A model generated the notes under the pieces. It did not search any database. It was given only the letters and a program-made list of their open reading frames with translations, and was not told the origin of the DNA. Below are positions 1 to 7,329 of a stretch of DNA of 64,000 nucleotides, one piece after another (within the stretch, counting starts at the first letter, position 1; each line of letters starts with the position of its first letter). The DNA lies in assembly GCA_021811315.1 (NCBI GenBank), contig JAJZPF010000002.1, forward strand, positions 1 through 64,000, in the 5' to 3' direction. The translations under genes were made by a program, and so were the position numbers. Source of the stretch: a bacterium. GTDB lineage: Bacteria; Elusimicrobiota; Elusimicrobia; Elusimicrobiales; UBA9959.

Positions 1-30
1 ACTATTTTTTCAATAATCTGACTATTAGTG

Positions 31-91
31 AGCATGGGTGTCCTCCGTGGGGTATCTTCTCGTAAAAGTAATTCTACGAGATACCCATGCT
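31..91. repeat. Inverted repeat at left edge
   Basis: A perfect 9-base inverted repeat (agcatgggt at 31-39, acccatgct at 83-91) encloses a second pairing of ggtatc..ctcgta (51-64) with tacgagatacc (75-85). The two pairings share bases 83-85, so they are mutually exclusive. No U-tract follows, so it is not a clear terminator. It could be a leader or trailer of a gene to the left of the window. Confidence 0.45.
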
Positions 92-139
92 CCTTACAAA
101 TTTACACCCGTTATTCTAACACAACCCCGAGAGGAGGGA

Positions 140-171
140 GGCCACGGTGTGGCCGACCGCGTTTTGCGTTC
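140..171. repeat. Double-hairpin intergenic repeat, copy A
   Basis: A perfect hairpin ggccac-ggt-gtggcc (140-154) is followed directly by a second, imperfect hairpin gaccgc-gtttt-gcgttc (155-171). The same roughly 38-base block recurs at about 7263-7301 with two mismatches. Both copies are intergenic, which suggests a dispersed repeat. Confidence 0.6.
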
Positions 172-206
172 CGGCCACCCCGCACAGGCCACGCTTTGAG
201 AGGGAC

Positions 207-242
207 ATAAAAAAAACCGCCCCCCTTTTCAGGAGGGCGGTT
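207..242 (-). terminator. Rho-independent terminator of the RRM gene
   Basis: Read leftward, aaccgccctcct pairs with a C/G-rich arm ending in gcggtt and is followed by a run of eight or more U. It lies about 20 bases after the stop of the RRM gene. Confidence 0.85.
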
Positions 243-264
243 AGTAAACCATTAAAGGTTCAGA

Positions 265-618
265 TTACCACTTGTCGCCGTAGCCGCCGCCGCCGCCGCG
301 ACCGCCGCGATCGCCGCCGCGTCCGCCGCCGTCACGACCGCCGCCGAAACCGCCGGTGCGGGGGCGGGCTTCCATGGGGCGAGCTTCGTTAATGGTCAGC
401 TTGCGGCCGCCGAAATCGGAGCCGTTAAGCTTTTCCATGGCCGCAATGGCCTCTTCGTCATTCGGCATCTCGACGAAGCCGAAGCCGCGGGACTGGCCGC
501 TGTACTTGTCGGTGATCAGCTTAGCGCTGGTAACCGCGCCGTACGTCGCGAAAAGGGCGTTCATTTCCTCTTCAGTGGTTTTAAAGGGCAGGCCGCCCAC
601 GTATATTCTCTTGCTCAT
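265..618 (-). CDS. RNA-binding protein, single RRM with Gly/Arg-rich tail
   Basis: This 117-residue protein has an RNA-recognition motif over residues 1-80, with RNP2 (IYVGGL, residues 5-10) and RNP1 (RGFGFVEM, about 44-51) intact. An RGG-like glycine/arginine/aspartate tail fills residues 88-117. Bacterial proteins of this build bind single-stranded RNA and are often cold-induced, acting as RNA chaperones in the cytoplasm; that role here is inferred. A strong AGGAGGA ribosome site precedes the ATG. The gene is monocistronic, with its own promoter (732-760), a roughly 105-base 5' UTR and a terminator. The long leader would suit post-transcriptional control. Confidence 0.93.
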   Translation of the reverse strand: MSKRIYVGGLPFKTTEEEMNALFATYGAVTSAKLITDKYSGQSRGFGFVEMPNDEEAIAAMEKLNGSDFGGRKLTINEARPMEARPRTGGFGGGRDGGGRGGDRGGRGGGGGYGDKW

Positions 619-731
619 TGTACTATCCTCCTAGCTATCTTTACCTGATCTCAACTCTCTCTGCGCTTCCCTTGCTCTACTGCTAGCAGGATAGGCTTCA
701 AAAACTTGAGTCTCGGTTTGACTACCCTAAT

Positions 732-760
732 ATTATGACATTAATCCGGGTTAAGGTCAA
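732..760 (-). promoter_or_regulatory. Sigma70-type promoter of the RRM gene
   Basis: On the minus strand TTGACC (755-760) and CATAAT (732-737) are separated by exactly 17 bases. Transcription would start near 725, giving a leader of about 105 bases before the ATG at 618. Confidence 0.7.
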
Positions 761-766
761 GCTAAA

Positions 767-1225
767 TCACTCCCCGATGTCCTCGTTCCAGAGCTCCGGG
801 CGGGCTTTTATGAAGTCCGCCATCAGCTTTTTGCACTCCGGGAGGTCCAAATTCACCAGTTTTACGAACTTTTTAGAATAGCTTTCCGGCCCCTTGAAAG
901 TCTTGTTTTCCCCTATGACGACCATAGGTATTTTATAGAGCAAAATAGCCCCGGTGCACATCGAACATGGAGAAAGGGTGGAGTAAATGACGCATTCCTT
1001 GTAATCGGCGGCTTTAAGCCGGCCCGCATTCTCCAGGCAGTCCATTTCAGCGTGCAAAATGGCCGATTTATCCTGGACCCGGCGGTTATGGCCGCGCCCT
1101 ATTATCTTCCCCCCCTTTACCAGGACCGCGCCTATGGGTATCCCACCTTCTTTAAGGCCTTTCCTGGCTTCCTTAATTGCTTCCCCCATAAATTTTAAGC
1201 GGGCGGTTTTTAGGAGATTGGACAT
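767..1225 (-). CDS. Cytosine deaminase, yeast FCY1-like
   Basis: This 152-residue zinc-dependent deaminase carries the signature HAE (zinc ligand and proton shuttle Glu, about residue 58) and PCSMC (two zinc Cys). Outside the core it resembles fungal cytosine deaminase closely: the GGxPIG start, LENxGRL, TLSPCxMCTGAI, the IPxxVxGEN segment, and a C-terminus ending W-x-EDIGE. The expected reaction is cytosine to uracil, for pyrimidine salvage. TadA or guanine deaminase is less likely because of the FCY1-type tail. The start at 1225 lies inside the upstream secreted-protein gene (53-base overlap) and has no good ribosome site; Met13 (1189) is an alternative. Confidence 0.85.
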   Translation of the reverse strand: MSNLLKTARLKFMGEAIKEARKGLKEGGIPIGAVLVKGGKIIGRGHNRRVQDKSAILHAEMDCLENAGRLKAADYKECVIYSTLSPCSMCTGAILLYKIPMVVIGENKTFKGPESYSKKFVKLVNLDLPECKKLMADFIKARPELWNEDIGE

Positions 1226-1718
1226 TTTTATTTCCCTTTTTCCCCGCTTTAGCGGCGGGGTCCTTGAACTGTTTCCGGAAACTGCCGGAAGCGCTGCCGA
1301 TCAGCGACTTAGCATACAGAGAGGCCTTGAGGCCTTCTTCCTGGAAAGACAAGGAACCGTTAAGGAGCATCGAGTTGAAAACCAGGCTGCCGTTTTCGTC
1401 GAAACAGGCCGAAAGCTGCATTTTTGGAATGCCGGGGATGAAAGCTGCTATAGAAAAGCAGCCCTGGCTGGAAGGGGCCGCATTGAAAGTTCCTGAATTG
1501 ACCCCTTTGGAACAGGGGCCGGAATAATTAAAACTCCCGGTCAGGTAGGACTGCTTTTCAAGAACATTCGCCTTTACGTCCCAGGCGCAGCCGTCCGGAG
1601 AAGTGGTGACCGACCCTTTCCAGGCGCCGGCCAAAGTCTTTATGCGCGGGTCGCCGGCGGAATGCGCCGGGAGCGCGCAAAACAGCGACAGTACTAAAGC
1701 ACCCTGCAGAATATGCAT
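1173..1718 (-). CDS. Secreted protein of unknown function
   Basis: This 181-residue protein begins with a signal peptide (hydrophobic residues 4-17, probable cleavage after AHS-A near residue 21). The mature part starts with a TLAGAWKGSV segment and has four Cys residues that could form disulfides. Repeated polar beta-like strands (GSFNYSG, GTFNAAP, GSLSFQ, GSASGSF) suggest an all-beta, lipocalin-like barrel, which is inference only. A Lys-rich tail ends the protein. The start overlaps the end of the rlmI-like gene by 25 bases and the end overlaps the deaminase by 53 bases, so the genes may be translationally linked. Confidence 0.75.
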   Translation of the reverse strand: MHILQGALVLSLFCALPAHSAGDPRIKTLAGAWKGSVTTSPDGCAWDVKANVLEKQSYLTGSFNYSGPCSKGVNSGTFNAAPSSQGCFSIAAFIPGIPKMQLSACFDENGSLVFNSMLLNGSLSFQEEGLKASLYAKSLIGSASGSFRKQFKDPAAKAGKKGNKNVQSPKNRPLKIYGGSN

Positions 1719-2881
1719 TTAAGGTACTCGCCTTCCGGGTAGTCCGCCGCCACGGGGTGGTCGGGCCCCGCGCCCGATTTTTTGAGGATCTGCACCTTCC
1801 GCCCGGCGTTCGCCGCGGCGCCGCGCAGGATGAAAGCGAATTCTTCCATCGGAACCATGCCGCTGCAGGAGCAGGTGACGAAAATACCGCCGGGCTCCAC
1901 CAGCGACAGCGCTATCCGGTTGAAATCCCTGTATTTGAAGATGCCCTTGTCGCGCTCTTCGCGGTTCGAGACCAGCTTGTAAGGGTCCAGCACCACCATG
2001 CCGTACTTCCGCTTGAGCTCCAGCATCTGGCGCATATAGGTGAAAGCGTCCGCGCAGACGGGGTCTATCTTGACCTTGTTGATATTTGCGTTGCGCTTGG
2101 CCATTTCATTGGCTTCGGGATCCAGCTCCACGCTGGTCACCGAAGTCGCGCCGCCAAGCTTGGCGGCGTAAATGCCGAAGCCGCCGGTATAGGAGCAGAG
2201 GTCTATCATGTTCTTGCCGGAGGCGAAAGAAGAGGCCAGAAGGCGGTTCTCGCGCTGGTCGCAGAAGAAGCCGGTCTTATAGCCGGCCTTCAGGTCTATC
2301 TCGAACTGCACTCCGTTCTCGGTGATGCGGGTCTTGTGGGAAGGCCCCGGCTCCGGCTTTATAGTGAAGCCTTCCATGTCCTGGGTATAGGCGGTGGCGC
2401 GGTGGTGGAAGGTCGCTTCCGGGAAATGCTTCTTGAAGGCCGCTTCGATGTTCGGCCAGATCCGGTACATGCCCAGGGAGTAGAACTCAAGCGCGATCTG
2501 GTCCTTGTAGATATCCACCGTCATGCCCGGCAGGCCGTCGGCATAGTCGTGGATGAGGCGGTAGGCGTTCGTCTTTTCGGGGAGCTTCAGGATATCGCGG
2601 CGCAGGGCGATGGCGCGGGCTACCCGCTTTTCAAGGAAGTCGTCTATCTGGAACTCTTCGGGATTCTCGCGCGTGAAGATGCGCAGCGTGATCTGGCTGC
2701 GCGGGTTATACAGCGCGACGCCGTAAGGGTTGCCGTTCTTGTCGTAGACCGCCACCATCTCGCCGGCCTCGGCGCGGTCGCAGGAGTCTATCATCCTCTT
2801 GAAAGCGTTCGGTCCCGCCGGAGCGTGGGAAAGCTTTACCCTGGGCAGACCGCCAGCTTTGGAAAATATTTTTTCAGCCAT
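1694..2881 (-). CDS. rlmI: 23S rRNA cytosine-C5 methyltransferase (RlmI family)
   Basis: The 395-residue protein has an N-terminal PUA-like domain (about 1-90), a connecting domain with the RLIHDYADGLPG segment, and a C-terminal Rossmann methyltransferase. SAM motif I is DLCSYTGGFGIYAA, and the catalytic Cys motif TCSCS is present near residue 338. The family methylates C1962 of 23S rRNA with SAM. Motif IV reads LDPYKL instead of the usual DPPxF. The ATG follows directly on the MATE gene with 15 bases between them, suggesting co-transcription. Confidence 0.88.
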   Translation of the reverse strand: MAEKIFSKAGGLPRVKLSHAPAGPNAFKRMIDSCDRAEAGEMVAVYDKNGNPYGVALYNPRSQITLRIFTRENPEEFQIDDFLEKRVARAIALRRDILKLPEKTNAYRLIHDYADGLPGMTVDIYKDQIALEFYSLGMYRIWPNIEAAFKKHFPEATFHHRATAYTQDMEGFTIKPEPGPSHKTRITENGVQFEIDLKAGYKTGFFCDQRENRLLASSFASGKNMIDLCSYTGGFGIYAAKLGGATSVTSVELDPEANEMAKRNANINKVKIDPVCADAFTYMRQMLELKRKYGMVVLDPYKLVSNREERDKGIFKYRDFNRIALSLVEPGGIFVTCSCSGMVPMEEFAFILRGAAANAGRKVQILKKSGAGPDHPVAADYPEGEYLKCIFCRVL

Positions 2882-2896
2882 ATGTCAATTATACCT

Positions 2897-4264
2897 TTAG
2901 CCTTTCAGAATATCTATGTTCCGCCAGAGGCCGGAGCGGAAGCGCAGCGAAAAGAATACGGCCAGCAGGACCATGTAAAAAGCGCCCCAGGCCCACGCGT
3001 GGATGAGCTCGCCGCCGGCGTAATGCGTTATATACCAGATGCCCGGCACGAACAGCAGCCAGGCGGCGGCGCTGCCCCCCAGCATCTGGAAGCGGGTGTC
3101 CCCCGCCCCGCGCAGCGCGTCGGCGAAGATCATGCCGATCGCGTCGAAGAAGACGAAGACGGCCAGCACTTTCATGACCGGCCTGCTCATGGCCAGGATC
3201 TCCGCGTATTCGGCGGAATTGCCCGAGCCGAAGATATTCACGAACAGCCACGGCGCCGAGGCGAAGAGCACGCCCAGCGACAGGGCGTAGAGCGCGGCCA
3301 GCTTGGCCGCGTTATAGGTCACCCGGACAGCTACGTCGGGCTTGCGCATCCCGATATATTTTCCCACCACCGTGAGCGTGGCGATCCCGAGCCCGATGAC
3401 GGGCATGAAGGCGATCATGTTTATCGAGGCGATGATATTGCTCGCGGCCAGCGAGACCTTGTCCATAGCGCCGATGATGAAGATAAAAGCGCCGAAGGAA
3501 GCCACGTCCAGGAAGAACCCGACCCCGTTGGGCGCGCCGTATTTGACGAGGCGCAGGAACAGGTCCCTGTTCAGCCCGGCGAGCCTGGCGGTGCGGTAGC
3601 GGCGGAGGTTGTAAGGCGTGAAGAGCAGGGCCACGTAAAGGCCGAGCATCAGCGCCTGCCCCGCCACCATCGCGAAACCCGCGCCTTTTATCCCCATGGC
3701 CGGGACCGGGCCGGCGCCGAAGATCAGCAGCCAGGACAGAAGCACGCAGAGCGCGTTGCCGGCGATATTGACGACCATCGGGACCTTGGTGCGGCCGCGG
3801 CCGGTGAAAAAGGAGGAGAAAGCGGTGGCGGTGAGGTAAATTATCCCTCCGGAATTCAGGATCAGGAAATACTGCTTCTCCAGCGCTATCACCGGGGCGG
3901 CGTGGCCGGAATGGTCCATGATATAGTACCCGGCCGGGGTGAGGGCCAGCAGCAGGAGCCCGGCGGCCACCGACAGCCAGACGCCCTGCCAGACCGCGAC
4001 GGAAACGCTGGCGGCCTTCCCCCTGCCGTGGTACTGGGAGACGAAGGCGTTGGTATACGAGACCACGCCGAAGAAGAAGCAGCAGAAGACGAAAGCGAGC
4101 ATGCCGGCCGGCACGCAGGCGGCCAGCGCGTCGGGGCTGTAATGGGCGAGGAAGATCCGGTTGATGAACTGCATCACGGTGGTGGAAGCGGTGGACAGCA
4201 TCATGGGATAAGCGACCTTGAGCATCTCGCTTATCCCCCCCTCTCCCCGGGTGAATAATTTCAT
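2897..4264 (-). CDS. MATE family efflux transporter
   Basis: This 455-residue integral membrane protein has about twelve hydrophobic segments in two halves, as in MATE/NorM Na+- or H+-coupled exporters of drugs and metabolites. The N-terminal GGISEMLKVAYPMMLS helix and a GAGDTR segment in the second half are typical of the family. Substrate cannot be told. Its start overlaps the stop of the upstream CYTH gene by four bases (ATGA, 4261-4264), so the two are translationally coupled. Confidence 0.9.
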   Translation of the reverse strand: MKLFTRGEGGISEMLKVAYPMMLSTASTTVMQFINRIFLAHYSPDALAACVPAGMLAFVFCCFFFGVVSYTNAFVSQYHGRGKAASVSVAVWQGVWLSVAAGLLLLALTPAGYYIMDHSGHAAPVIALEKQYFLILNSGGIIYLTATAFSSFFTGRGRTKVPMVVNIAGNALCVLLSWLLIFGAGPVPAMGIKGAGFAMVAGQALMLGLYVALLFTPYNLRRYRTARLAGLNRDLFLRLVKYGAPNGVGFFLDVASFGAFIFIIGAMDKVSLAASNIIASINMIAFMPVIGLGIATLTVVGKYIGMRKPDVAVRVTYNAAKLAALYALSLGVLFASAPWLFVNIFGSGNSAEYAEILAMSRPVMKVLAVFVFFDAIGMIFADALRGAGDTRFQMLGGSAAAWLLFVPGIWYITHYAGGELIHAWAWGAFYMVLLAVFFSLRFRSGLWRNIDILKG

Positions 4265-4761
4265 AGCAGGTCCGCGTAAGCGTTCGCTTCCAGGTCGCTT
4301 TTCTTTATCCCGAGCGCGAGCATAAGTTTTTTCGCCTCGCGGCGGCCGGCGGAAACCGGTTCGCCCGGCTTCATGACCACTTCAAGTTCGATAAAGCGTC
4401 CCAGCCCCCTTACCTCGTCGAAATGCACGCGGGTGCGGCCGACGAAACAGACCAGGCGTTTTTTCACCACTTTGGACTTTACGCCCAGCGCGGCGGAAAG
4501 CGCCTTCAGCGTTCTTTTCGGGTTAGGCTGAGGCAGGAGCGTGTAGGAAGAGGCTTTGGGCCCTTTCTGCCCGGCCCGGCGGTAGAATATAAGGAAGGCC
4601 CCGGCGCGGCCCTGCTCGCGCAGCTTAAGCCGGCCGTTCGCGCAGTTGAAGAAAATATCGGTTTGCCCGAGGCGCTCGGTACGGTCCGCCAGCGCGAGGC
4701 CGGCCTTGAGCTGGGCGGCCCAGTCCGAAGCCCGCGCTTTTATTTCAACGTTTACAGGCAT
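4261..4761 (-). CDS. CYTH domain protein (class IV adenylate cyclase / triphosphatase-like)
   Basis: This 166-residue protein carries the CYTH signature ExKxR as VEIKAR (residues 5-10), a GRLKLREQG strand, paired basic residues, and an acidic FIELEVV strand near residue 127. These charged residues line the triphosphate tunnel of the family, whose members hydrolyse triphosphates or make cAMP from ATP. Two of the three genes at 19.7-24.1 kb carry cyclic-nucleotide-binding domains, which makes the cyclase option interesting but unproven. It is coupled to the downstream MATE gene by a four-base overlap and has no clear ribosome site of its own. Confidence 0.82.
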   Translation of the reverse strand: MPVNVEIKARASDWAAQLKAGLALADRTERLGQTDIFFNCANGRLKLREQGRAGAFLIFYRRAGQKGPKASSYTLLPQPNPKRTLKALSAALGVKSKVVKKRLVCFVGRTRVHFDEVRGLGRFIELEVVMKPGEPVSAGRREAKKLMLALGIKKSDLEANAYADLL

Positions 4762-4766
4762 TGATA

Positions 4767-4807
4767 GGGTTCTGCCGAGGGGGTTCTGCCGAGGCGAAGC
4801 CTCGACA
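4767..4807. repeat. Tandem 14-mer plus hairpin
   Basis: Two perfect head-to-tail copies of gggttctgccgagg (4767-4780 and 4781-4794) run into a 9-base-pair hairpin with a GAA loop (4787-4795 with 4799-4807, one mismatch). It lies between the CYTH start and the end of the upstream small membrane gene and has no U-tract, so it may stabilise an mRNA end rather than terminate. Confidence 0.5.
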
Positions 4808-4814
4808 GGGCTTA

Positions 4815-5096
4815 TTAGAAGTAGCGTTCCAGTATATAAGGCGCGGCCATGAGCGCGGCCCCGATAAGCGTGATATACAAGGCGTTGGAGACGAAGTACG
4901 GGTACAGCATCATGGCTATGCCGCAGACCAGTTTATTTGTGTCGCTTTCTTCACGCCCGCGCTTGAAGTAGAAATAACCGATCATGGAAAAGATCAGCGA
5001 GGCCAGCATGCCCCACATGGTCATGCCGAAAAGGGTGCCGGGGCCCCCCTGCCCGCCGAGCTTGGCGGCGATGGTCATCGCTGAATTCTCGTCCAT
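4815..5096 (-). CDS. Small two-helix membrane protein, unknown
   Basis: A 93-residue protein with a short polar N-terminus and two hydrophobic segments (about residues 25-45 and 58-84) joined by a charged loop KRGREESDTNK. No family is recognised. It lies 33 bases downstream of typA on the same strand and may be cotranscribed with it. Confidence 0.65.
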   Translation of the reverse strand: MDENSAMTIAAKLGGQGGPGTLFGMTMWGMLASLIFSMIGYFYFKRGREESDTNKLVCGIAMMLYPYFVSNALYITLIGAALMAAPYILERYF

Positions 5097-5129
5097 AGCT
5101 TACTCCGGGCGGCGCTGGACAGGCCGAGG

Positions 5130-7004
5130 CTAGTCCTCTACTTTCTCGCCGCGCTTGCGGAGGCTGTGGTCCAGGATCTTCTTGCGCAGGCGCAGGCTCT
5201 TGGGCGTCACTTCCACGAATTCGTCCTCTTCGACGTACTCGATGGCCTGCTCCAGGCTCATATTGCGGTGCGGGGTCAGGCAGATGGACGCGTCGGCGGT
5301 GGAAGAACGCATGTTGGATTGCTGCTTTTCCTTGCAGGGGTTCACGACCAGGTCGTTGGAGCGGCAATGCTCGCCCACGATCTGTCCGGAGTAAATATCC
5401 TGACCGGGGCCGACGCACATGATGCCGTGGTCCTGCAGGCTGTTAAGCGCATAGCCGCTTGAGAGGCCGGCTTCTTTGGCGATGAAGACTCCGTTGCGCT
5501 TGGGCCTGTTAAAGTTGCCCTCGGGCAGGAAGCCGTGGAAGCTGTGGTGCATCAAGCCCGAGCCCTTGGTGAAGGTCATGAACTCCGACTTGAAGCCGAT
5601 GAGCGCCTTGGAGGAAATGACGTATTCGAAACGGACGCGGCCGTCCTCGCCGATCACCATGTTCTTGAGCTTCGCGCCGCGCGCGCCAAGGCCGTTCATG
5701 ACCGCGCCCTGGAATTCCGGGGGCGAATCCAGCAGGAGCAGTTCTACGGGCTCTACAGTGATCCCGTTTTCCTGGTGCGTTATGACCACCATCTTGGAGA
5801 CGCAGAGCTCGAAGCCTTCGCGCCGCATGGTCTCGATAAGGACGGAGAGGTGGAGTTCGCCGCGGCCGGAGACTTTAAAACCGCCTTCGCCGGGGATCTC
5901 CTCCACTTTCAGGCCCACGTTGATCTGCTGCTCTTTGAGCAGCCGGTCGCGCAGCTGCGTGGCGGTGACGAACTTGCCTTCGCGGCCGGATAAAGGCCCG
6001 TCGTTAGCGTAGAATTCCATGGCGAGGGTAGGCTGTTCTATCTCCAGGCCGGGAAGCAGGCCGGGGTTCTCGACGTCGGAGACGGTGTCGCCGACCTCTA
6101 TGCCTTCAAGGCCGGCGATAGCTATGATGTCGCCGGAGCGGGCTTCCTTGATCACGATGCGCTCGAAGTTCTTGTAGCCCATGAGCTGCATGACCTTGCG
6201 GGTCCTGGCCGGGACGGCCGCGCTGGCGATGGAGACCTGCTGGCCCGAGGCGATCTTGCCCTGCACTATGCGGCCGACGGCTATGCGGCCGGTATAGGAG
6301 CTGTAGTCGAGCATGGTCACCAGCAGCCTGAGCGGCTGGTCGTCCAGGTCCAGGGGGCCGGGCACGTGCTTTATGACTGTCTCGAAAAGGTGGGACAGGT
6401 CCGACCTTTTATCGTTGAAGTCGGGCGAGGCCCAGCCGTCGCGGCCGACGGCGTAAACCACCGGGAAGTCCAGCTGGGCGTCGGTAGCTCCAAGTTCCAT
6501 GAACAGGGCGAAGACCTTGTCCAGGGCGGCGTGGGGGTCGCAGTTGAGGCGGTCCACTTTATTGATGACCACGATGGGGTGAAGCCCCAGGGCCAGGGAT
6601 TTTTTTAGAACGAAGCGGGTCTGCGGCATGGGGCCGTCGAGGGCGTCCACGAGGAGCAGGACGCCGTCGACCATGCGGAGCACGCGCTCGACTTCGCTGC
6701 CGAAGTCGGCGTGGCCCGGGGTGTCGACTATATGGATGGTGGTGTCTTTATAGCGGACGGAGGTGTTCTTGGAGAGGATGGTGATGCCCCGCTCTTTTTC
6801 GAGGGGGTTGGAGTCCATGATGCAAATGGCTTCTTCTCCGGTCTTGTCGTGGTAGGCGCCGGTCTGCTTGAGCATGGCGTCGACGAGCGTGGTTTTGCCG
6901 TGGTCGACGTGGGCGATGATGGCGATATTGCGAAGGTCGGTGCGGCGCTTGGCTGTGTCTTGTTGCATGTGGGTGTTGTTCTCCTTAAAAATCTGTTGTG
7001 TCAT
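5130..7004 (-). CDS. typA: Ribosome-associated GTPase TypA/BipA
   Basis: This 624-residue translational GTPase has G1 (HVDHGKTT, residues 32-39), the switch II motif DTPGHADFG, and NKVD in the G domain. EF-Tu-like and EF-G-like domains and the BipA-specific C-terminal domain follow. TypA/BipA binds 70S ribosomes and assists ribosome assembly and stress or cold growth. Two starts are possible: ATG at 7004 (AAGGA three bases before) or Met13 at 6968 (AAGGAG twelve bases before), the latter giving a more usual N-terminus. Length otherwise matches the family. Confidence 0.96.
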   Translation of the reverse strand: MTQQIFKENNTHMQQDTAKRRTDLRNIAIIAHVDHGKTTLVDAMLKQTGAYHDKTGEEAICIMDSNPLEKERGITILSKNTSVRYKDTTIHIVDTPGHADFGSEVERVLRMVDGVLLLVDALDGPMPQTRFVLKKSLALGLHPIVVINKVDRLNCDPHAALDKVFALFMELGATDAQLDFPVVYAVGRDGWASPDFNDKRSDLSHLFETVIKHVPGPLDLDDQPLRLLVTMLDYSSYTGRIAVGRIVQGKIASGQQVSIASAAVPARTRKVMQLMGYKNFERIVIKEARSGDIIAIAGLEGIEVGDTVSDVENPGLLPGLEIEQPTLAMEFYANDGPLSGREGKFVTATQLRDRLLKEQQINVGLKVEEIPGEGGFKVSGRGELHLSVLIETMRREGFELCVSKMVVITHQENGITVEPVELLLLDSPPEFQGAVMNGLGARGAKLKNMVIGEDGRVRFEYVISSKALIGFKSEFMTFTKGSGLMHHSFHGFLPEGNFNRPKRNGVFIAKEAGLSSGYALNSLQDHGIMCVGPGQDIYSGQIVGEHCRSNDLVVNPCKEKQQSNMRSSTADASICLTPHRNMSLEQAIEYVEEDEFVEVTPKSLRLRKKILDHSLRKRGEKVED

Positions 7005-7048
7005 ATGTCCTTAAACCGCAACCGCGAGATGCCCAGTCTGGGGCCTGT

Positions 7049-7165
7049 CAGGGGCATTGTCCCCCGAACCCTGGAAGATGGGAACCGTTGCGCGGTTCCC
7101 CCCCGCCTTGGGAATTTATGGCGGGGTCCCCCCTTCCCCAAAGGGTTCGGGGGGCAACGCCCCTG
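7049..7165. repeat. Nested inverted repeat element in the typA-ABC-F gap
   Basis: The 325-base gap at 7005-7329 holds no gene. Arms of 24 bases (7049-7072 and 7142-7165) are inverted copies with about three differences. Inside lies a second perfect hairpin, gaaccg-ttgcg-cggttc (7082-7098), and a looser pairing of ccttgggaa (7107-7115) with ttccccaaagg (7134-7144). The whole could fold into one branched structure of about 117 bases, as in small miniature or REP-like elements. Confidence 0.5.
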
Positions 7166-7264
7166 CCACCCCTCCGAACTAAACTGCGGCTGACGCGGGG
7201 ACCGGGTTAGCAAAACCTTCCGGAGGCTGAGGCTTGCGTAGCGCCGAAGCCGGAGGAGGAGTGA

Positions 7265-7296
7265 GGCCACGGTGTGGCCGAACGCGTTTTGCGTTC
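7265..7296. repeat. Double-hairpin intergenic repeat, copy B
   Basis: Two perfect hairpins lie back to back: ggccac-ggt-gtggcc (7265-7279) and gaacgc-gtttt-gcgttc (7280-7296). This is the better-preserved copy of the block at 140-171. It sits about 33 bases after the end of the ABC-F gene. Confidence 0.6.
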
Positions 7297-7329
7297 CGGT
7301 CCCCGTGGCGGCCGCTCGCTACGGGATAC

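Noticed and set aside
1757-4258. 833-codon open frame on the plus strand
   Set aside because: It lies fully antisense to the rlmI-like gene and a MATE gene with clear domain motifs; the translation is low-complexity and charged, typical of the opposite strand of GC-rich genes.
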